This document shows, piece by piece, positions 38,447 to 47,886 of a DNA stretch of 64,000 nt. A model generated the notes under the pieces. That model saw nothing but the letters and a program-made list of their open reading frames with translations, was not told the origin of the DNA and made no database searches. Positions within the stretch are counted from its first letter, which is position 1. Every line of letters begins with the position of its first letter. The stretch comes from Hyphomicrobium sp. (GTDB taxonomy: Bacteria > Pseudomonadota > Alphaproteobacteria > Rhizobiales > Hyphomicrobiaceae), in NCBI GenBank assembly GCA_022844105.1, contig JALHMJ010000002.1, positions 440,867 through 504,866 of the forward strand, written 5' to 3'. Position numbers and translations under genes: made by a program.

Positions 38447-39913
38447 CTATTCGATGCCGAGCTTGGTCTTCAGGATGTCGCTGACCGCCGATGGGTTGGC
38501 CTTCCCGCCCGACGACTTCATGACCTGACCGACAAACCAGCCGAGCAGGTTCGGTTTCAACTTGGCCTGTTCGGCCTTGTCCGGGTTGGCCGCAATGATT
38601 TCGTCCACGGCCTTCTCGATGGCGCCGGTATCGGTTACCTGCTTCATCCCGCGCGTCTCGACGATTTCCGCCGGATCGCCGCCCTCGGTCCACAAAATCT
38701 CGAACAGATCCTTGGCAATCTTGCCCGAGATGACGCCCGATGAAATGAGTTCGACCAGCCCACCGAGCTGCTTGGCCGAAACCGGTGAGTGCTCGATGTC
38801 CCGGCCTTCCTTATTCATGCGCCCGAAAAGTTCGTTGATCACCCAGTTGGCGGCCGTCTTGCCATCCCGCCCGGTGGCCACCGCCTCGAAATAATCAGCG
38901 CTCTCGCGTTCGGCCACGAGGACGCTGGCGTCGTAAGCCGACAGGCCATAATCCGTCATGAACCGCGCCCGCTTCTCGTCCGGCAGCTCAGGCAAATCTT
39001 TGGCGAGATCGTCGACCCAGCCCTGCTCCAATTCGAGTGGCAGCAGATCGGGATCGGGGAAATAACGATAATCATGCGCCTCTTCCTTGGACCGCATCGA
39101 CCGTGTCTCGCCCCGGCCCGGATCGAACAGCCGCGTCTCCTGGCTGATTTTGCCCCCGTCTTCGAGGATGTCGATCTGCCGTCGCGCCTCCACTTCGATC
39201 GCTTGCCCAATAAACCGGATCGAGTTGACGTTCTTGATCTCGCAGCGCGTGCCGAGCGGCTCACCGGGCTTGCGCACCGAAACGTTGACGTCGGCGCGCA
39301 GGTTGCCCTTTTCCATGTCGCCGTCGGAGGTCCCGAGGTAGCGCAGGATCGTGCGCAGCTTCGTCACGTAGGCCTGCGCCTCTTTGGCCGATCTGAGATC
39401 CGGCTTCGACACAATCTCCATCAGCGCCACGCCGGACCGATTGAGATCAACGTAGGAGTAATCCGGGTGTTGGTCATGAATCGACTTGCCCGCATCCTGT
39501 TCCAGATGCAGTCGCTCGATGCCAACCGTCTTCGTCTCGCCTTCGACTTCGATCTCGACCTCGCCTTCGCCGACGATCGGATGCTTGTATTGCGAAATCT
39601 GATAGCCTTGCGGAAGGTCGGGGTAGAAGTAGTTTTTCCGGTCGAAAATACTGCGCAGATGGATCTCGGCCTTGAGGCCGAGCCCCGTGCGAACCGCCTG
39701 CGCCACGCATGCCTCGTTGATCACCGGCAGCATGCCGGGCATCGCCGCATCCACGAGCGAAACATGGCTGTTGGGTTCGCCGCCGAACGCGGTCGCCGAT
39801 CCGGAAAAAAGCTTCGACCGCGAGGCCACCTGCGCATGGACCTCCATGCCAATGACCACTTCCCAGTCACCGGTTCCACCGCGAATGAGCTTCGATGTCT
39901 GCGCGCGCGCCAT
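38447..39913 (-). CDS. gatB: Asp/Glu-tRNA amidotransferase subunit B
   Basis: tRNA-binding and kinase subunit of GatCAB, which converts misacylated Glu-tRNA(Gln) and Asp-tRNA(Asn). 488 residues. [22 protein letters not shown] (about 17-38), [16 protein letters not shown] (about 55-70), [21 protein letters not shown] (about 89-109), [40 protein letters not shown], and a C-terminal YqeY-like tail ([14 protein letters not shown]). gatA and gatC are not in the window. A 386-codon frame on the other strand is its shadow. Confidence 0.97.
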   Translation of the reverse strand: MARAQTSKLIRGGTGDWEVVIGMEVHAQVASRSKLFSGSATAFGGEPNSHVSLVDAAMPGMLPVINEACVAQAVRTGLGLKAEIHLRSIFDRKNYFYPDLPQGYQISQYKHPIVGEGEVEIEVEGETKTVGIERLHLEQDAGKSIHDQHPDYSYVDLNRSGVALMEIVSKPDLRSAKEAQAYVTKLRTILRYLGTSDGDMEKGNLRADVNVSVRKPGEPLGTRCEIKNVNSIRFIGQAIEVEARRQIDILEDGGKISQETRLFDPGRGETRSMRSKEEAHDYRYFPDPDLLPLELEQGWVDDLAKDLPELPDEKRARFMTDYGLSAYDASVLVAERESADYFEAVATGRDGKTAANWVINELFGRMNKEGRDIEHSPVSAKQLGGLVELISSGVISGKIAKDLFEILWTEGGDPAEIVETRGMKQVTDTGAIEKAVDEIIAANPDKAEQAKLKPNLLGWFVGQVMKSSGGKANPSAVSDILKTKLGIE

Positions 39914-40014
39914 GGCTCGTGTCCTGCCTCGTATCGTGATGGGGAGTAGCTGCGTTTTGGGTTATCGCACTGAGACCCGTCAAGCAACCGCGAGCGGCGA
40001 TCAGGCCAGCGATC

Positions 40015-40986
40015 TCACCGCGTCGGCGCGAGATATTTCAACGCTGCGGTCGAGACTGCGCCGCCAACAACACAGGGGATGCCGAGTTGCACCTGCCCCA
40101 TCGCGCTTGCAGCAACACACCCCAGCGCCAAGACCGTCTGCCCGGCCTGTCCCCACCATGAATAGTTGCGCGCGCTTTCCGGACCCTTCGCCTTCAATTC
40201 GTCGATGGCGGCCACGGCATCCCGCCGGATCTTTGCCGTCTCGAACGTCTCCGCCGCCAGGATGACTTCGCGCAGCTGCGTCCGCGCCACTTCGCTCGGC
40301 TGCAGGTTCATTTGGTCCTTCAAAACGTCGAGCAGATCCTTATCGCGGGTGGCGTTTGTCGCCAGCGTCCACTTGGCCATCGCGGCGATCGTCAGCTTCT
40401 CGACGCTATCGCCTTCCTTCATCCACGCCAGCGCCGACACGATCCGTCCAATCGCGGGTTCCGATCCACTGCCGAAGTAATAGCCCCAATGGCTGTCGAG
40501 CACGAAAGACCCCTCGTCCAACGGCAGTTCGAATAGCGTTTTGCCGTCGCCATAGAGATACTTTTCAATCAGCAACTGCCGCGCCGGCATTCTCTCCGAA
40601 AAGGCCGACAGCAACGGCTTCCAGTTCGACAAGCCCGAAAATGCGATTGCCTTGATCAGGATGACCTGATCCTCAGGCGGCATGGGAAACATCTCAGCGA
40701 TGAGTTTGGGTGCGGCATCTGGATTGGTCGCAAGCACCCCGGCTATAAAGCCGACGTGCAGCCCTGACTGGTCGAGATCCCGCAACAGTCCGAACTCACC
40801 CATGGCGCGAACGGCATCCGGAAGCTTATGAGGTTCCGGTTCGGCTCGGTATCCGTTTTCCCACTTGAGGACGGCTTCCGCCCGCGGAAATGGCGCTTCG
40901 ACCGCACGCGGCTTTTTCGATGCCGCCGCAGCCAGCACGGGGACACACATCAAAACCACAGCCATGATCCGCGCCACAACGCGCAT
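40015..40986 (-). CDS. Exported helical protein of unknown function
   Basis: 323 residues with a signal peptide (about 1-22, [17 protein letters not shown]). The body is alpha-helical with Trp and Ala ([68 protein letters not shown]). A hydrophobic C-terminal segment at about 285-315 ([28 protein letters not shown]) could anchor it in a membrane. No family I can name; the helical pattern resembles HEAT/TPR-like solenoids. Divergent from uvrC with a 145-base gap and followed by gatB 101 bases later. Confidence 0.7.
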   Translation of the reverse strand: MRVVARIMAVVLMCVPVLAAAASKKPRAVEAPFPRAEAVLKWENGYRAEPEPHKLPDAVRAMGEFGLLRDLDQSGLHVGFIAGVLATNPDAAPKLIAEMFPMPPEDQVILIKAIAFSGLSNWKPLLSAFSERMPARQLLIEKYLYGDGKTLFELPLDEGSFVLDSHWGYYFGSGSEPAIGRIVSALAWMKEGDSVEKLTIAAMAKWTLATNATRDKDLLDVLKDQMNLQPSEVARTQLREVILAAETFETAKIRRDAVAAIDELKAKGPESARNYSWWGQAGQTVLALGCVAASAMGQVQLGIPCVVGGAVSTAALKYLAPTR

Positions 40987-41131
40987 GATCCCCTCCGCCA
41001 GTTGTGCAAGGACAGGCGGCCCAGGCCATGGCGCTTTTGTGGCGCGCGCTGCTGAACACGACAGCGAACCCCGTCAGTCCACCCGGACCCGGCGTCTTGA
41101 CCTCGCCGCCAGACAAGACGATGTAGCGTCC

Positions 41132-43066
41132 ATGTCCGACAACCCGACAGAACTCACACCCGAAGTAGCCAGCCCGGCAAACGGCGTGGCGACGGGCCCC
41201 GGAGTTATCGCCGGCTACCTGCGAACCTTGGTCTCGCAGCCGGGCGTCTACCGCATGCTCGATACGCAAGGCACCGTCATCTACGTTGGCAAGGCGCGCA
41301 ACCTGAAGGCCCGCGTGTCGAATTATGCCCGCGGCAACGGTCACAGCAATCGCATCGCCCGGATGATTTCGCTCACGGCGTCGATGGAATTCGTCACCGT
41401 CCGCACCGAAGCCGAAGCCCTCCTTCTCGAAGCCAACCTGATCAAACGATTCAAGCCGCGCTTTAACGTGTTGATGCGCGACGACAAGTCATTTCCATAT
41501 ATTCTGATCCGCCGCGACACGCCTGCCCCGCAGATCGTCAAGCACCGCGGCGCCCGCACCATCAAGGGCGACTACTTCGGGCCGTTCGCCTCCGCCGGCG
41601 CCGTCTCCCGCGCCATCAGCATGCTGCAGCGCGCTTTCCTGCTGCGCTCGTGCTCCGATAGCGTTTTCGAAGGCCGCACCCGGCCGTGCCTGCTGTTCCA
41701 GATCAAGCGCTGCGCCGGTCCCTGCACGCACGAAATTCCTGACACCGAATATCAGGCGCTTGTTGACCAGGCCGCCCTCTTCCTTCGTGGCGAAAGCCAA
41801 TCCGTGCGTGAAATGTACCAGCGCCTGATGCAGGAAGCATCCGACGCGCTTGAATTCGAACGCGCTGCGAAATTCCGAAACCGTTTATGGGCACTGGCTC
41901 ACGTCCAGGCCGACCAATCGATCAATCCCGATAACATCGACGAAGCCGACGTCTTTGCCGCCCATCAGGAGGGCGGCCAGACCTGCATCCAGGTTTTCTT
42001 CTTCCGCGCCGGGCAGAACTGGGGCAACCGCGCCTACTACCCCAAGGCCGACAAATCGGTTCCGGTCGAAGACGTCTTCGCCTCGTTCATCGCCCAGTTC
42101 TACGACGACAAGCCCGTGCCGCGACTTCTCTTGATCAGCCACGATTTCGAAGACCGTGCCCTCATGGCCGAAGCGCTGTCGACCAAAGCCGACCGCAAGG
42201 TTGAGATCCGTGTTCCCACACGCGGCACGAAATCGGGGCTCGTGGAACATGCGCTATCCAATGCGAAGGAAGCGCTTGGCCGAAAACTGGCTGAAACCTC
42301 TTCACAAACGCGGCTGCTCGAAGGGGTGCAGGAGCGGTTCGGCCTTCCCGAATGCCCACGCCGCATCGAAGTCTATGACAATAGCCACATCTCCGGCAGC
42401 AACGCCGTCGGCGCGATGATCGTCGCCGGTCCCGAGGGGTTCGTCAAAAGCGCCTACCGCAAGTTCAACATTAAATCGCCCGACACCGCGCCCGGCGATG
42501 ATTACGCGATGATGCGCGAAGTCCTGACCCGGCGCTTCAAGCGGCTGGCCGAAACAACCGCGGCACCTGCACCGGCCGAACCCGGTGCCGACCCAGAACC
42601 GATGTTTCCCGACCGTCCCGATCTCGTTGTTATCGACGGCGGAGCCGGCCAGCTTAGCGTCGCCCAGCAGGTGCTCGCCGAGGTCGGTCTTGAGGATATT
42701 CCGCTCGTCGGCGTCGCCAAAGGCCCCGACCGCGATGCCGGCCGCGAGCACTTTCACGTTCCCGGCAACCTGCAATCGTTCATGCTCGAATCGCGCGACC
42801 CTGTGCTCTACTTCATCCAGCGTTTGCGCGACGAAGCCCACCGCTTCGCCATCGGAACCCATCGCGCCAAACGATCGAAGGCTATCGGTGTTAATCCTTT
42901 GGACGAGATCGACGGTATCGGCCCGTCGCGCCGCCGCGCCCTGCTCAATCACTTCGGCTCGGCAAAATCCGTCTCGAAAGCCGGCATCGAGGATTTGAAA
43001 GCGGTCGAGGGCATTTCCGAGGAAATGGCGCAAAAAGTCTACGACTTCTTCCACGAGCGAAGCTGA
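41132..43066 (+). CDS. uvrC: Excinuclease ABC subunit C
   Basis: Makes both incisions in nucleotide excision repair. 644 residues from the ATG at 41132; an 89-codon upstream extension overlaps the divergent gene and is rejected. GIY-YIG nuclease domain (about 35-110: [25 protein letters not shown]), UvrB-binding UVR motif (about 225-260), RNase H-like C-terminal nuclease with [19 protein letters not shown] (about 414-432) and [12 protein letters not shown], and a helix-hairpin-helix pair [20 protein letters not shown] at about 602-621. The four cysteines near KRCAGPC support the Fe-S cluster reported for UvrC. Confidence 0.97.
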   Translation: MSDNPTELTPEVASPANGVATGPGVIAGYLRTLVSQPGVYRMLDTQGTVIYVGKARNLKARVSNYARGNGHSNRIARMISLTASMEFVTVRTEAEALLLEANLIKRFKPRFNVLMRDDKSFPYILIRRDTPAPQIVKHRGARTIKGDYFGPFASAGAVSRAISMLQRAFLLRSCSDSVFEGRTRPCLLFQIKRCAGPCTHEIPDTEYQALVDQAALFLRGESQSVREMYQRLMQEASDALEFERAAKFRNRLWALAHVQADQSINPDNIDEADVFAAHQEGGQTCIQVFFFRAGQNWGNRAYYPKADKSVPVEDVFASFIAQFYDDKPVPRLLLISHDFEDRALMAEALSTKADRKVEIRVPTRGTKSGLVEHALSNAKEALGRKLAETSSQTRLLEGVQERFGLPECPRRIEVYDNSHISGSNAVGAMIVAGPEGFVKSAYRKFNIKSPDTAPGDDYAMMREVLTRRFKRLAETTAAPAPAEPGADPEPMFPDRPDLVVIDGGAGQLSVAQQVLAEVGLEDIPLVGVAKGPDRDAGREHFHVPGNLQSFMLESRDPVLYFIQRLRDEAHRFAIGTHRAKRSKAIGVNPLDEIDGIGPSRRRALLNHFGSAKSVSKAGIEDLKAVEGISEEMAQKVYDFFHERS

Positions 43067-43069
43067 TGC

Positions 43070-43582
43070 TCAGCCGATCCGCCGCGCCAAATACAGCAGC
43101 GCCGGCAGAGCCACCGCCCAGGCCGCGCCAATCAGCATGAGGCTTTGCCAAATGGGTTCACCCATCGTCAATGCGCCGATTTTGGCCCCCGCAAAGTAGG
43201 AGGGCGCCGCCGCAACCGCGCCGAACAGGACGGCCACAACAGGCCGCTGCTTCAACCAGGACAAACTGACGTTCGGTAAGGTCGCAAACGCCATCCAAAG
43301 GCCGATCATGAACAGCGGTGGCCCGCCGGCGACGTCCGCTCCCGCCGCGTACCGCGTTGCGCCGGTCGCCATGTTCCAACTTTCGACGGCCACCCCGAGC
43401 GGAATGGCGGCAAGGCAGAGTAAAAGTTCAGGCTGGCGTCTGTGCGGCGGCACAAGCATGAGATGCACCGCCACGGCAATCAGCGACGGCACCACTGCCC
43501 AGAGAAAATCACCGCGCGCGGCAAGTGTCGCAACCGCTAGCCATGCCCCGTAGCTGAGCACAAAGTTCAAAACGATGAGCAC
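43070..43582 (-). CDS. DUF2878 family membrane protein
   Basis: 170 residues, five or six membrane helices. Begins MLIVLNFVLSYGAWLAVATLAA, with PPHRRQPELLLCLAAIPLGVAVESWNMATGATRY (about 45-78) and GPPLFMIGLWMAFATLPNVSLSWL (about 87-110), the layout of the DUF2878 (YndA-like) family. Function unknown. It lies antisense three bases after uvrC, in the position where related genomes usually carry pgsA between uvrC and moaD. The 182 bases between it and moaD hold a short 10-base tandem repeat at 43631-43655 and no gene. Confidence 0.8.
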   Translation of the reverse strand: MLIVLNFVLSYGAWLAVATLAARGDFLWAVVPSLIAVAVHLMLVPPHRRQPELLLCLAAIPLGVAVESWNMATGATRYAAGADVAGGPPLFMIGLWMAFATLPNVSLSWLKQRPVVAVLFGAVAAAPSYFAGAKIGALTMGEPIWQSLMLIGAAWAVALPALLYLARRIG

Positions 43583-43764
43583 GTGCCCCCCTTACCGTTT
43601 CACGAACATGATGTCTCTGAGTTCGCCAGACCTTGCCAGCCCTTGCCAGCCCTTGAAAGATGCGGTTCACGTCCCCACCCATTGACGCGCCCTGTCCGAA
43701 GATGATCTTAAAGGCATCCCGCGCCTCGGCAATTTCTCCGTGCACCGGCAATGGAGCCACCGCA

Positions 43765-44034
43765 ATGGCTGAGACGAACACGATCACCTTGCGTTATTTC
43801 GCTTGGGTCCGTGAAAAAACCGGCCGCGCCGAGGAGCGCGTGTCGCTCTCCCCCAGCGTGCAAACCGTCGCTGAACTCTTGGCCTGGCTCAAGTCACGCG
43901 GGCCCGAGTACGCCGACGCATTCGCGCGGCCGGGCGTCATTCGCGTCGCCATCGACCAGCGCCACGTCAAGCCCGATACGGCGATCGCGGACGCCCGCGA
44001 AATCGCCTTTTTCCCTCCCGTCACAGGAGGTTGA
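43765..44034 (+). CDS. moaD: Molybdopterin synthase small subunit
   Basis: Ubiquitin-like sulfur carrier of molybdopterin synthase. 89 residues from the ATG at 43765 with GGAG 11 bases upstream. Starts TITLRYFAWVREKTG (about 6-20), contains VAIDQRHVKPDTAI (about 62-75), and ends FFPPVTGG, whose terminal Gly-Gly is thiocarboxylated by MoeB. The stop lies three bases before the moaE start. Confidence 0.95.
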   Translation: MAETNTITLRYFAWVREKTGRAEERVSLSPSVQTVAELLAWLKSRGPEYADAFARPGVIRVAIDQRHVKPDTAIADAREIAFFPPVTGG

Positions 44035-44036
44035 CG

Positions 44037-44504
44037 GTGACGGTCAGCGTTCAAACCGAGGATTTTAATGCAGCGGCGGAAATCGCCGCCCTGATCGCGG
44101 GCAGAACCGATGTCGGGGCCGTGGTCACGTTTACCGGCGTGGTTCGCGGCGACAACGGCGGTCGCGATCTGGTGGCAATGACGCTGGAGCATTACCCCGG
44201 CATGACGAATGCCGAACTCGAGGCGATCGAAGCCGAAAGCCACGCCCGTTGGCCGCTGCAGGCCAGCCGCATCATTCACCGCGTCGGCGAATTGCCCGTC
44301 GGTGCCAACATCGTGCTCGTCGTCACCTGCTCCCCACACCGCCATGCGGCCTTCCAAGCCGCTGAATTCTTGATGGATTATCTGAAAACCCAGGCCCCGT
44401 TCTGGAAAAAGGAAACGTTCGCTGACGGCACCTCTCGCTGGGTCGACGCAAGCGACGGCGATGACGCAGCGCGTCTCCGCTGGACCCAAACGTCAGGGGC
44501 TTGA
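44037..44504 (+). CDS. moaE: Molybdopterin synthase large subunit
   Basis: Catalytic subunit that converts precursor Z to molybdopterin with the MoaD thiocarboxylate. 155 residues from the GTG at 44037, chosen because AGGAGG at 44025-44030 is spaced six bases from it, whereas a TTG at 44031 abuts the site. Core: GAVVTFTGVVRGDNGG (about 27-42), LEHYPGMTNAELEAIEAES, RIIHRVGELPVGANIVLVVTCSPHRHAAFQAAEFLMDYLKTQAPFWKKE with the catalytic Lys in the final KKE block. Two-gene operon with moaD. Confidence 0.96.
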   Translation: MTVSVQTEDFNAAAEIAALIAGRTDVGAVVTFTGVVRGDNGGRDLVAMTLEHYPGMTNAELEAIEAESHARWPLQASRIIHRVGELPVGANIVLVVTCSPHRHAAFQAAEFLMDYLKTQAPFWKKETFADGTSRWVDASDGDDAARLRWTQTSGA

Positions 44505-44665
44505 TGGATCGCAACGCGGCCATCGGACAAGCCTGTTAGCAAGCTGTTTACCGTCACGGCTTCATAACATCGCCCGACAGCAACCCGGAAACCGCCATCA
44601 TCTCCTGGGATGCTTCGGACATACCCGTCTTATGAACCGTAGTGCGTCGTCAGGGGTCGAAGGGG

Positions 44666-45976
44666 ATGGTCCTGGACAAATTGAGCACCCGCATTCTGCG
44701 CGCTTCGTATCGGCTTGCTGCCGGAACGACTGGGCTGATCTTTGTGATGAGCACGGCCATCGCCGGCGAGACCGCGCTCGCCGCCGCGGACCCCTCCACG
44801 CCGCTCGTCGCGCCAGCCACCGAACCGATGGAAAAGCCGACCGCCCGCACCCGCTTTCTCATCGGTCTCGACAAATCGGTCACCTTTACGGTGTCGGCGC
44901 TGGCCAATCCCAACCGCGTCGTCATTGATATTCCCGAAGTCACCCTGCGCCTGCCGCGCGACACAGGTGACAATCCAGTCGGCCTTGTTAAATCGTTCCG
45001 CAGCGGACGCTCTGCACCGGGTCAGACGAAAGTTATCATCGAAGTCACGCAACCGGTCGTCATCGACCAATCCAGGATTGAGCGCAGTCCGGACGGCAAA
45101 GGCTTCCACCTCGCCGTCGATTTCCTCCCAGCCGACGCCGTGGTCAAGACCGGTAAAAAGCCGTTCAAGACGCAGCCCTTCGCGTTGGGCGCCGCAGGCA
45201 TCCAGCCGCCGATGCCCACGCCCGCCAAGCGGCCCGACGAAACGGCCAAGGCAGCCTATAAGCCAACGATCGTCATCGATCCTGGCCACGGCGGCCACGA
45301 CACCGGCGCAGAAAAGCACGGCACTGTCGAAAAAGACGTCGTCTTGGCCTTCGCCAAGGTTCTACGCGACAAGATCGAGAAGACCGGACGCTATCGCGTT
45401 CTCATGACGCGCGACACGGATGTTTTTGTGCCCCTCGATGAGCGCCGCGCGTTCGGCGAACGCCACCAAGCCGCACTTTTCATTGCCGTCCATGCCGACT
45501 ACGCAACGACAGCCGCACGCGGCGCCACAATTTACTCATTGCGCGAGAACGTTGCCAAATCTCTGAAGCGATCGGCGAAGGGCGACGTGTCCGAACATCT
45601 TCTCTCCGACACCGAACTTAGCACCGTCCGCGAAGCCGGCAGCTCCAAGGAAGTCTCCACCGTCCGCGGCATCCTCGCCGACTTTGCCGGTCGGGAAGTG
45701 GACAGCACGCGGGAACGCACCAGCATCTTTTCCCGCTCGGTCATCGAACACATGGGCGAAACGACGAACCTGCGCGAAGAACCAGATCAGCAAGCCGCCT
45801 TTCGTGTTTTGAAAACGGCCCAGTTTCCCTCAGTGCTGATCGAACTCGCCTACGTGACCAACAAGGAAGACGCCAAGCTGCTCCAGTCCGACATTTGGCG
45901 CGGCAAGGTTGCTGATAGCATTACGACCGCCGTCGAGAACTATTTCAGCCACCAGATTGCTCGCCTGCCGATGTAG
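44666..45976 (+). CDS. amiC: N-acetylmuramoyl-L-alanine amidase (AmiC type)
   Basis: Periplasmic amidase that cuts the peptide from muramic acid, needed for daughter-cell separation. 436 residues from the ATG at 44666. Signal peptide (about 1-38). AMIN domain at about 55-150 (FTVSALANPNRVVIDIPEV, FRSGRSAPGQTKVIIEV) for septal targeting. Amidase_3 domain at about 205-430 with zinc ligands: VIDPGHGGHDTGAEKHGTVEKD (His and Glu), AVHADYA (His), and catalytic Glu in SVLIELAYVTNKEDA. Upstream 160 bases hold the promoter. Confidence 0.94.
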   Translation: MVLDKLSTRILRASYRLAAGTTGLIFVMSTAIAGETALAAADPSTPLVAPATEPMEKPTARTRFLIGLDKSVTFTVSALANPNRVVIDIPEVTLRLPRDTGDNPVGLVKSFRSGRSAPGQTKVIIEVTQPVVIDQSRIERSPDGKGFHLAVDFLPADAVVKTGKKPFKTQPFALGAAGIQPPMPTPAKRPDETAKAAYKPTIVIDPGHGGHDTGAEKHGTVEKDVVLAFAKVLRDKIEKTGRYRVLMTRDTDVFVPLDERRAFGERHQAALFIAVHADYATTAARGATIYSLRENVAKSLKRSAKGDVSEHLLSDTELSTVREAGSSKEVSTVRGILADFAGREVDSTRERTSIFSRSVIEHMGETTNLREEPDQQAAFRVLKTAQFPSVLIELAYVTNKEDAKLLQSDIWRGKVADSITTAVENYFSHQIARLPM

Positions 45977-46024
45977 CAATGCGCATCCCCTGCGCCGCCG
46001 GATACTGCACGCTGAACCTCGCCT

Positions 46025-46058
46025 GAAAAATAAAAGGCCGACCCACGTAGGGCCGGCC
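46025..46058 (-). terminator. Strong minus-strand intrinsic terminator of the 46.1-46.6 kb unit
   Basis: GGCCGACCC (46036-46044), loop ACGTA, GGGCCGGCC (46050-46058): eight of nine pairs. On the minus strand TTTTATTTTTC follows (46035-46025). In the plus direction the tail is CTTCGAATTTG, so it may also weakly end the amidase transcript. Confidence 0.8.
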
Positions 46059-46110
46059 CTTCGAATTTGTACCGGCGCCGCGGATCGCACCCGCCGCCGG
46101 CCGACGTCAT

Positions 46111-46251
46111 TCAAGCCCTACTTGGAGGGTGTGCGGGTTTGAGCCGCCAGAGCAGAAGAAAGATCCATTCGAAATCGAGCCTCCGTGCAAACGAGCGGCG
46201 TGGTCGAGACGCCAACACGACAGCATGACTGGGACGAAAGTGCATCTTCAT
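46111..46251 (-). CDS. Candidate 46-residue small protein behind a folded leader
   Basis: ATG 46251-46249, stop at 46113-46111. GGGAG lies six bases upstream (46262-46258), an ideal ribosome binding site. The product begins MKMHFRPSHAVVLASRPRRS, contains a hydrophobic stretch WIFLLLW preceded by LDFE and ends in HPPSRA; it is strongly basic. Layout (basic, hydrophobic, basic) fits a small membrane-associated peptide, by inference. It is followed by the terminator at 46058-46025 and preceded by about 350 bases that fold into a chain of hairpins. I know no relative. Confidence 0.5.
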   Translation of the reverse strand: MKMHFRPSHAVVLASRPRRSFARRLDFEWIFLLLWRLKPAHPPSRA

Positions 46252-46610
46252 CAGGCACTCCCTCGAGGGTCGTGGCACCACGCCATGGAGCCTGTGCGGC
46301 AGGCTCCCCTTCGGTGCAGTCGGACAGCCACGCACGCCGCCCGGACGACGGGTGGGCCCATCGCGGCGAGTGCTGTCCGGTTGGTCTACAGGAAGGGGCG
46401 CGGCGGTCTTGGACGGCTCTGCGGAGAGACTTTGGTGCGGGTCGCTTCGACGCTCCCTCAAGCAGCCCCGTCCAGGACCGCTCCACGTCGAACCGGCTTG
46501 TTTCGCCAGCGTTGTTAGACTGGCACAGAGTATTCAAGGGCATTTCGCCTTGTGAGCTCTGACGCACGCACCTCCCCAGCACACCGGGTGAACCGGGACG
46601 TGCTGGAAGC
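46252..46610 (-). ncRNA. Highly structured RNA or leader of unknown class
   Basis: Seven stems can be written by eye on 46287-46606: GGAGCCTG/CAGGCTCC (46287-46307, 8 pairs, perfect); CGGACAGC/GCTGTCCG (46321-46379, 8) with nested CGCCGC/GCGGCG (46335-46368); two 20-base arms at 46403-46422 and 46462-46481 (18 of 20 pair); GCCAG/CTGGC (46505-46524); CAGAG/CTCTG (46526-46561) with an inner AAGGC-type stem; and CCAGCAC/GTGCTGG (46576-46606). Coding capacity on both strands looks poor. The downstream terminator and ribosome binding site are on the minus strand, so this is read as the leader of the sORF or as an independent RNA. The ends are estimates. It does not match tmRNA, 6S, SRP or RNase P RNA motifs I know. 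Confidence 0.5.
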
Positions 46611-46702
46611 GAGGCTCCCCCCGCACATCGGATGCTATGTGATTCGTTCGCAGCTCATGTGACTCATCTTTTTGCCGTCGCTGCCTGATCTCGCGCCAGT
46701 TG

Positions 46703-46741
46703 CAAAAGCGCAGCGGCCCCGCCCAAGAGGTCGAGGCCGCT
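46703..46741 (-). terminator. Intrinsic terminator of rpoH
   Basis: AGCGGCC (46712-46718) pairs with GGCCGCT (46735-46741), seven pairs; on the minus strand GCGCTTTTGC follows (T run at 46706-46703). Lies 25 bases after the rpoH stop. Confidence 0.7.
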
Positions 46742-46765
46742 AGGCCGGATCAAACTGTGTGATCG

Positions 46766-47650
46766 TCAAACCGTTGCGTCAGCGCTTCGGGCGGCTCCAC
46801 GAACGGCTTTCTGCACCTTTTCGAAGGCGCGCACTTCGATCTGACGAATCCTTTCGCGGCTGACCCCAAACTCGGTCGACAGATCCTCAAGTGTCGCGGG
46901 ATCTTCCGCCAGCCGGCGCGCCTCAAATATGCGCCGTTCGCGCTCATTGAGTGTATCGAGCGCCGTCGTCAGAAACGACTTCCGCCGGCTCGCCTCCTGA
47001 CTTTCGACCAGACGCGCTTCCTGATCGGGGGTGTCATCGACAAGCCAGTCCTGCCACTCCCCGGCTTCCATATCGGCACGCACCGGAGCGTTCAGCGAGG
47101 CGTCGCCGCCAAGCCGCCGGTTCATCGAGATGACTTCATCTTCCGTCACGCCGAGCTTCTTTGAAATCGCCTTGACGTGCTCCGGCTTCAGGTCGCCTTC
47201 CTCCAACGCCTGCAACTGGCTCTTTGCCCGGCGCAAGTTGAAAAAGAGCTTCTTCTGCGCCGCCGTCGTACCGACTTTCACAAGGCTCCACGAACGCAGG
47301 ATGTATTCCTGGATCGACGCCCGGATCCACCACATCGCGTATGTCGCGAGGCGAAACCCGCGATCTGGATCAAACCGCTTCACAGCCTGCATCAATCCGA
47401 CGTTGCCTTCGGAAATCACCTCTCCGATCGGCAAACCGTAGCCGCGATAGCCCATTGCAATCCGGGCCACGAGGCGCAGATGCGATGTAATCAGCTTCTC
47501 CGCCGACTCCTGGTCAGCATGCTCCTGCCACGCCTTCGCAAGCATGAACTCCTGATGCGGCTCCAGCATCGGAAATTTGCGGATTTCATCAAGGTACCGC
47601 GAAAGCCCCTGCGAACCACTTGCCAGTACTGGAAGAGATTTAGCGCTCAT
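46766..47650 (-). CDS. rpoH: RNA polymerase heat-shock sigma factor (sigma-32)
   Basis: Directs RNA polymerase to heat-shock promoters. 294 residues from the ATG at 47650; the alternative ATG eight codons upstream (47674) is also possible, as neither has a clear ribosome binding site. Region 2: LITSHLRLVARIAMGYRGYGLPIGEVISEGNVGLMQAVKRFDPDRGFRLATYAMWWIRASIQEYILRSW (53-121). RpoH box QKKLFFNLRR at 132-141, specific to sigma-32. Region 4 ends the protein (LEDLSTEFGVSRERIRQIEVRAFEKVQKAV). Follows rluD on the minus strand, a conserved alphaproteobacterial order. Confidence 0.95.
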   Translation of the reverse strand: MSAKSLPVLASGSQGLSRYLDEIRKFPMLEPHQEFMLAKAWQEHADQESAEKLITSHLRLVARIAMGYRGYGLPIGEVISEGNVGLMQAVKRFDPDRGFRLATYAMWWIRASIQEYILRSWSLVKVGTTAAQKKLFFNLRRAKSQLQALEEGDLKPEHVKAISKKLGVTEDEVISMNRRLGGDASLNAPVRADMEAGEWQDWLVDDTPDQEARLVESQEASRRKSFLTTALDTLNERERRIFEARRLAEDPATLEDLSTEFGVSRERIRQIEVRAFEKVQKAVRGAARSADATV

Positions 47651-47706
47651 CTTATTTTTACGGTCGGCATCCACGGTGGACCCGGCCGGCTCCCTTTGAC
47701 CCGATC

Positions 47707-47739
47707 GTTTAAATGGGAGATCAAGCTCCGCATTTAAAC
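47707..47739 (-). promoter_or_regulatory. Large hairpin in the rpoH leader
   Basis: GTTTAAATG (47707-47715) and CATTTAAAC (47731-47739) are a perfect inverted repeat; an inner GGAG/CTCC (47716-47719 and 47726-47729) extends the stem to 13 pairs with one bulged base and a six-base loop. Lies 33-90 bases before the possible rpoH starts. Could be an RNA element, an operator, or part of the promoter. Confidence 0.55.
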
Positions 47740-47886
47740 AATCATTACTCCGAATTAATCGGTGTAGTGCTCTGCAACGTCGGGTGTGGCTTCATGGCAT
47801 GGCAGCCATTCCTGCATCCATAAGAAATACGGTCACAGAGCCTAGGTTCCGTCGCCGGCCGCGGCAAATATACTCCACCGACCGCA

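Noticed and set aside
38789..39949. Plus-strand open frame of 386 codons opposite gatB
   Set aside because: It is the complement of the strongly conserved gatB gene and shows no domain of its own; long antisense frames are common at this GC content.
43509..43787. Minus-strand frame overlapping moaD and DUF2878
   Set aside because: Part of it (EIAEARDAFKII) looks protein-like, but it overlaps two real genes and lacks a start signal.
46118..46650. RNase P RNA or 6S RNA for the structured region near rpoH
   Set aside because: The conserved GAGGAAAGTC and ACAGAA blocks of RNase P and the long interrupted helix of 6S RNA were not found on either strand.
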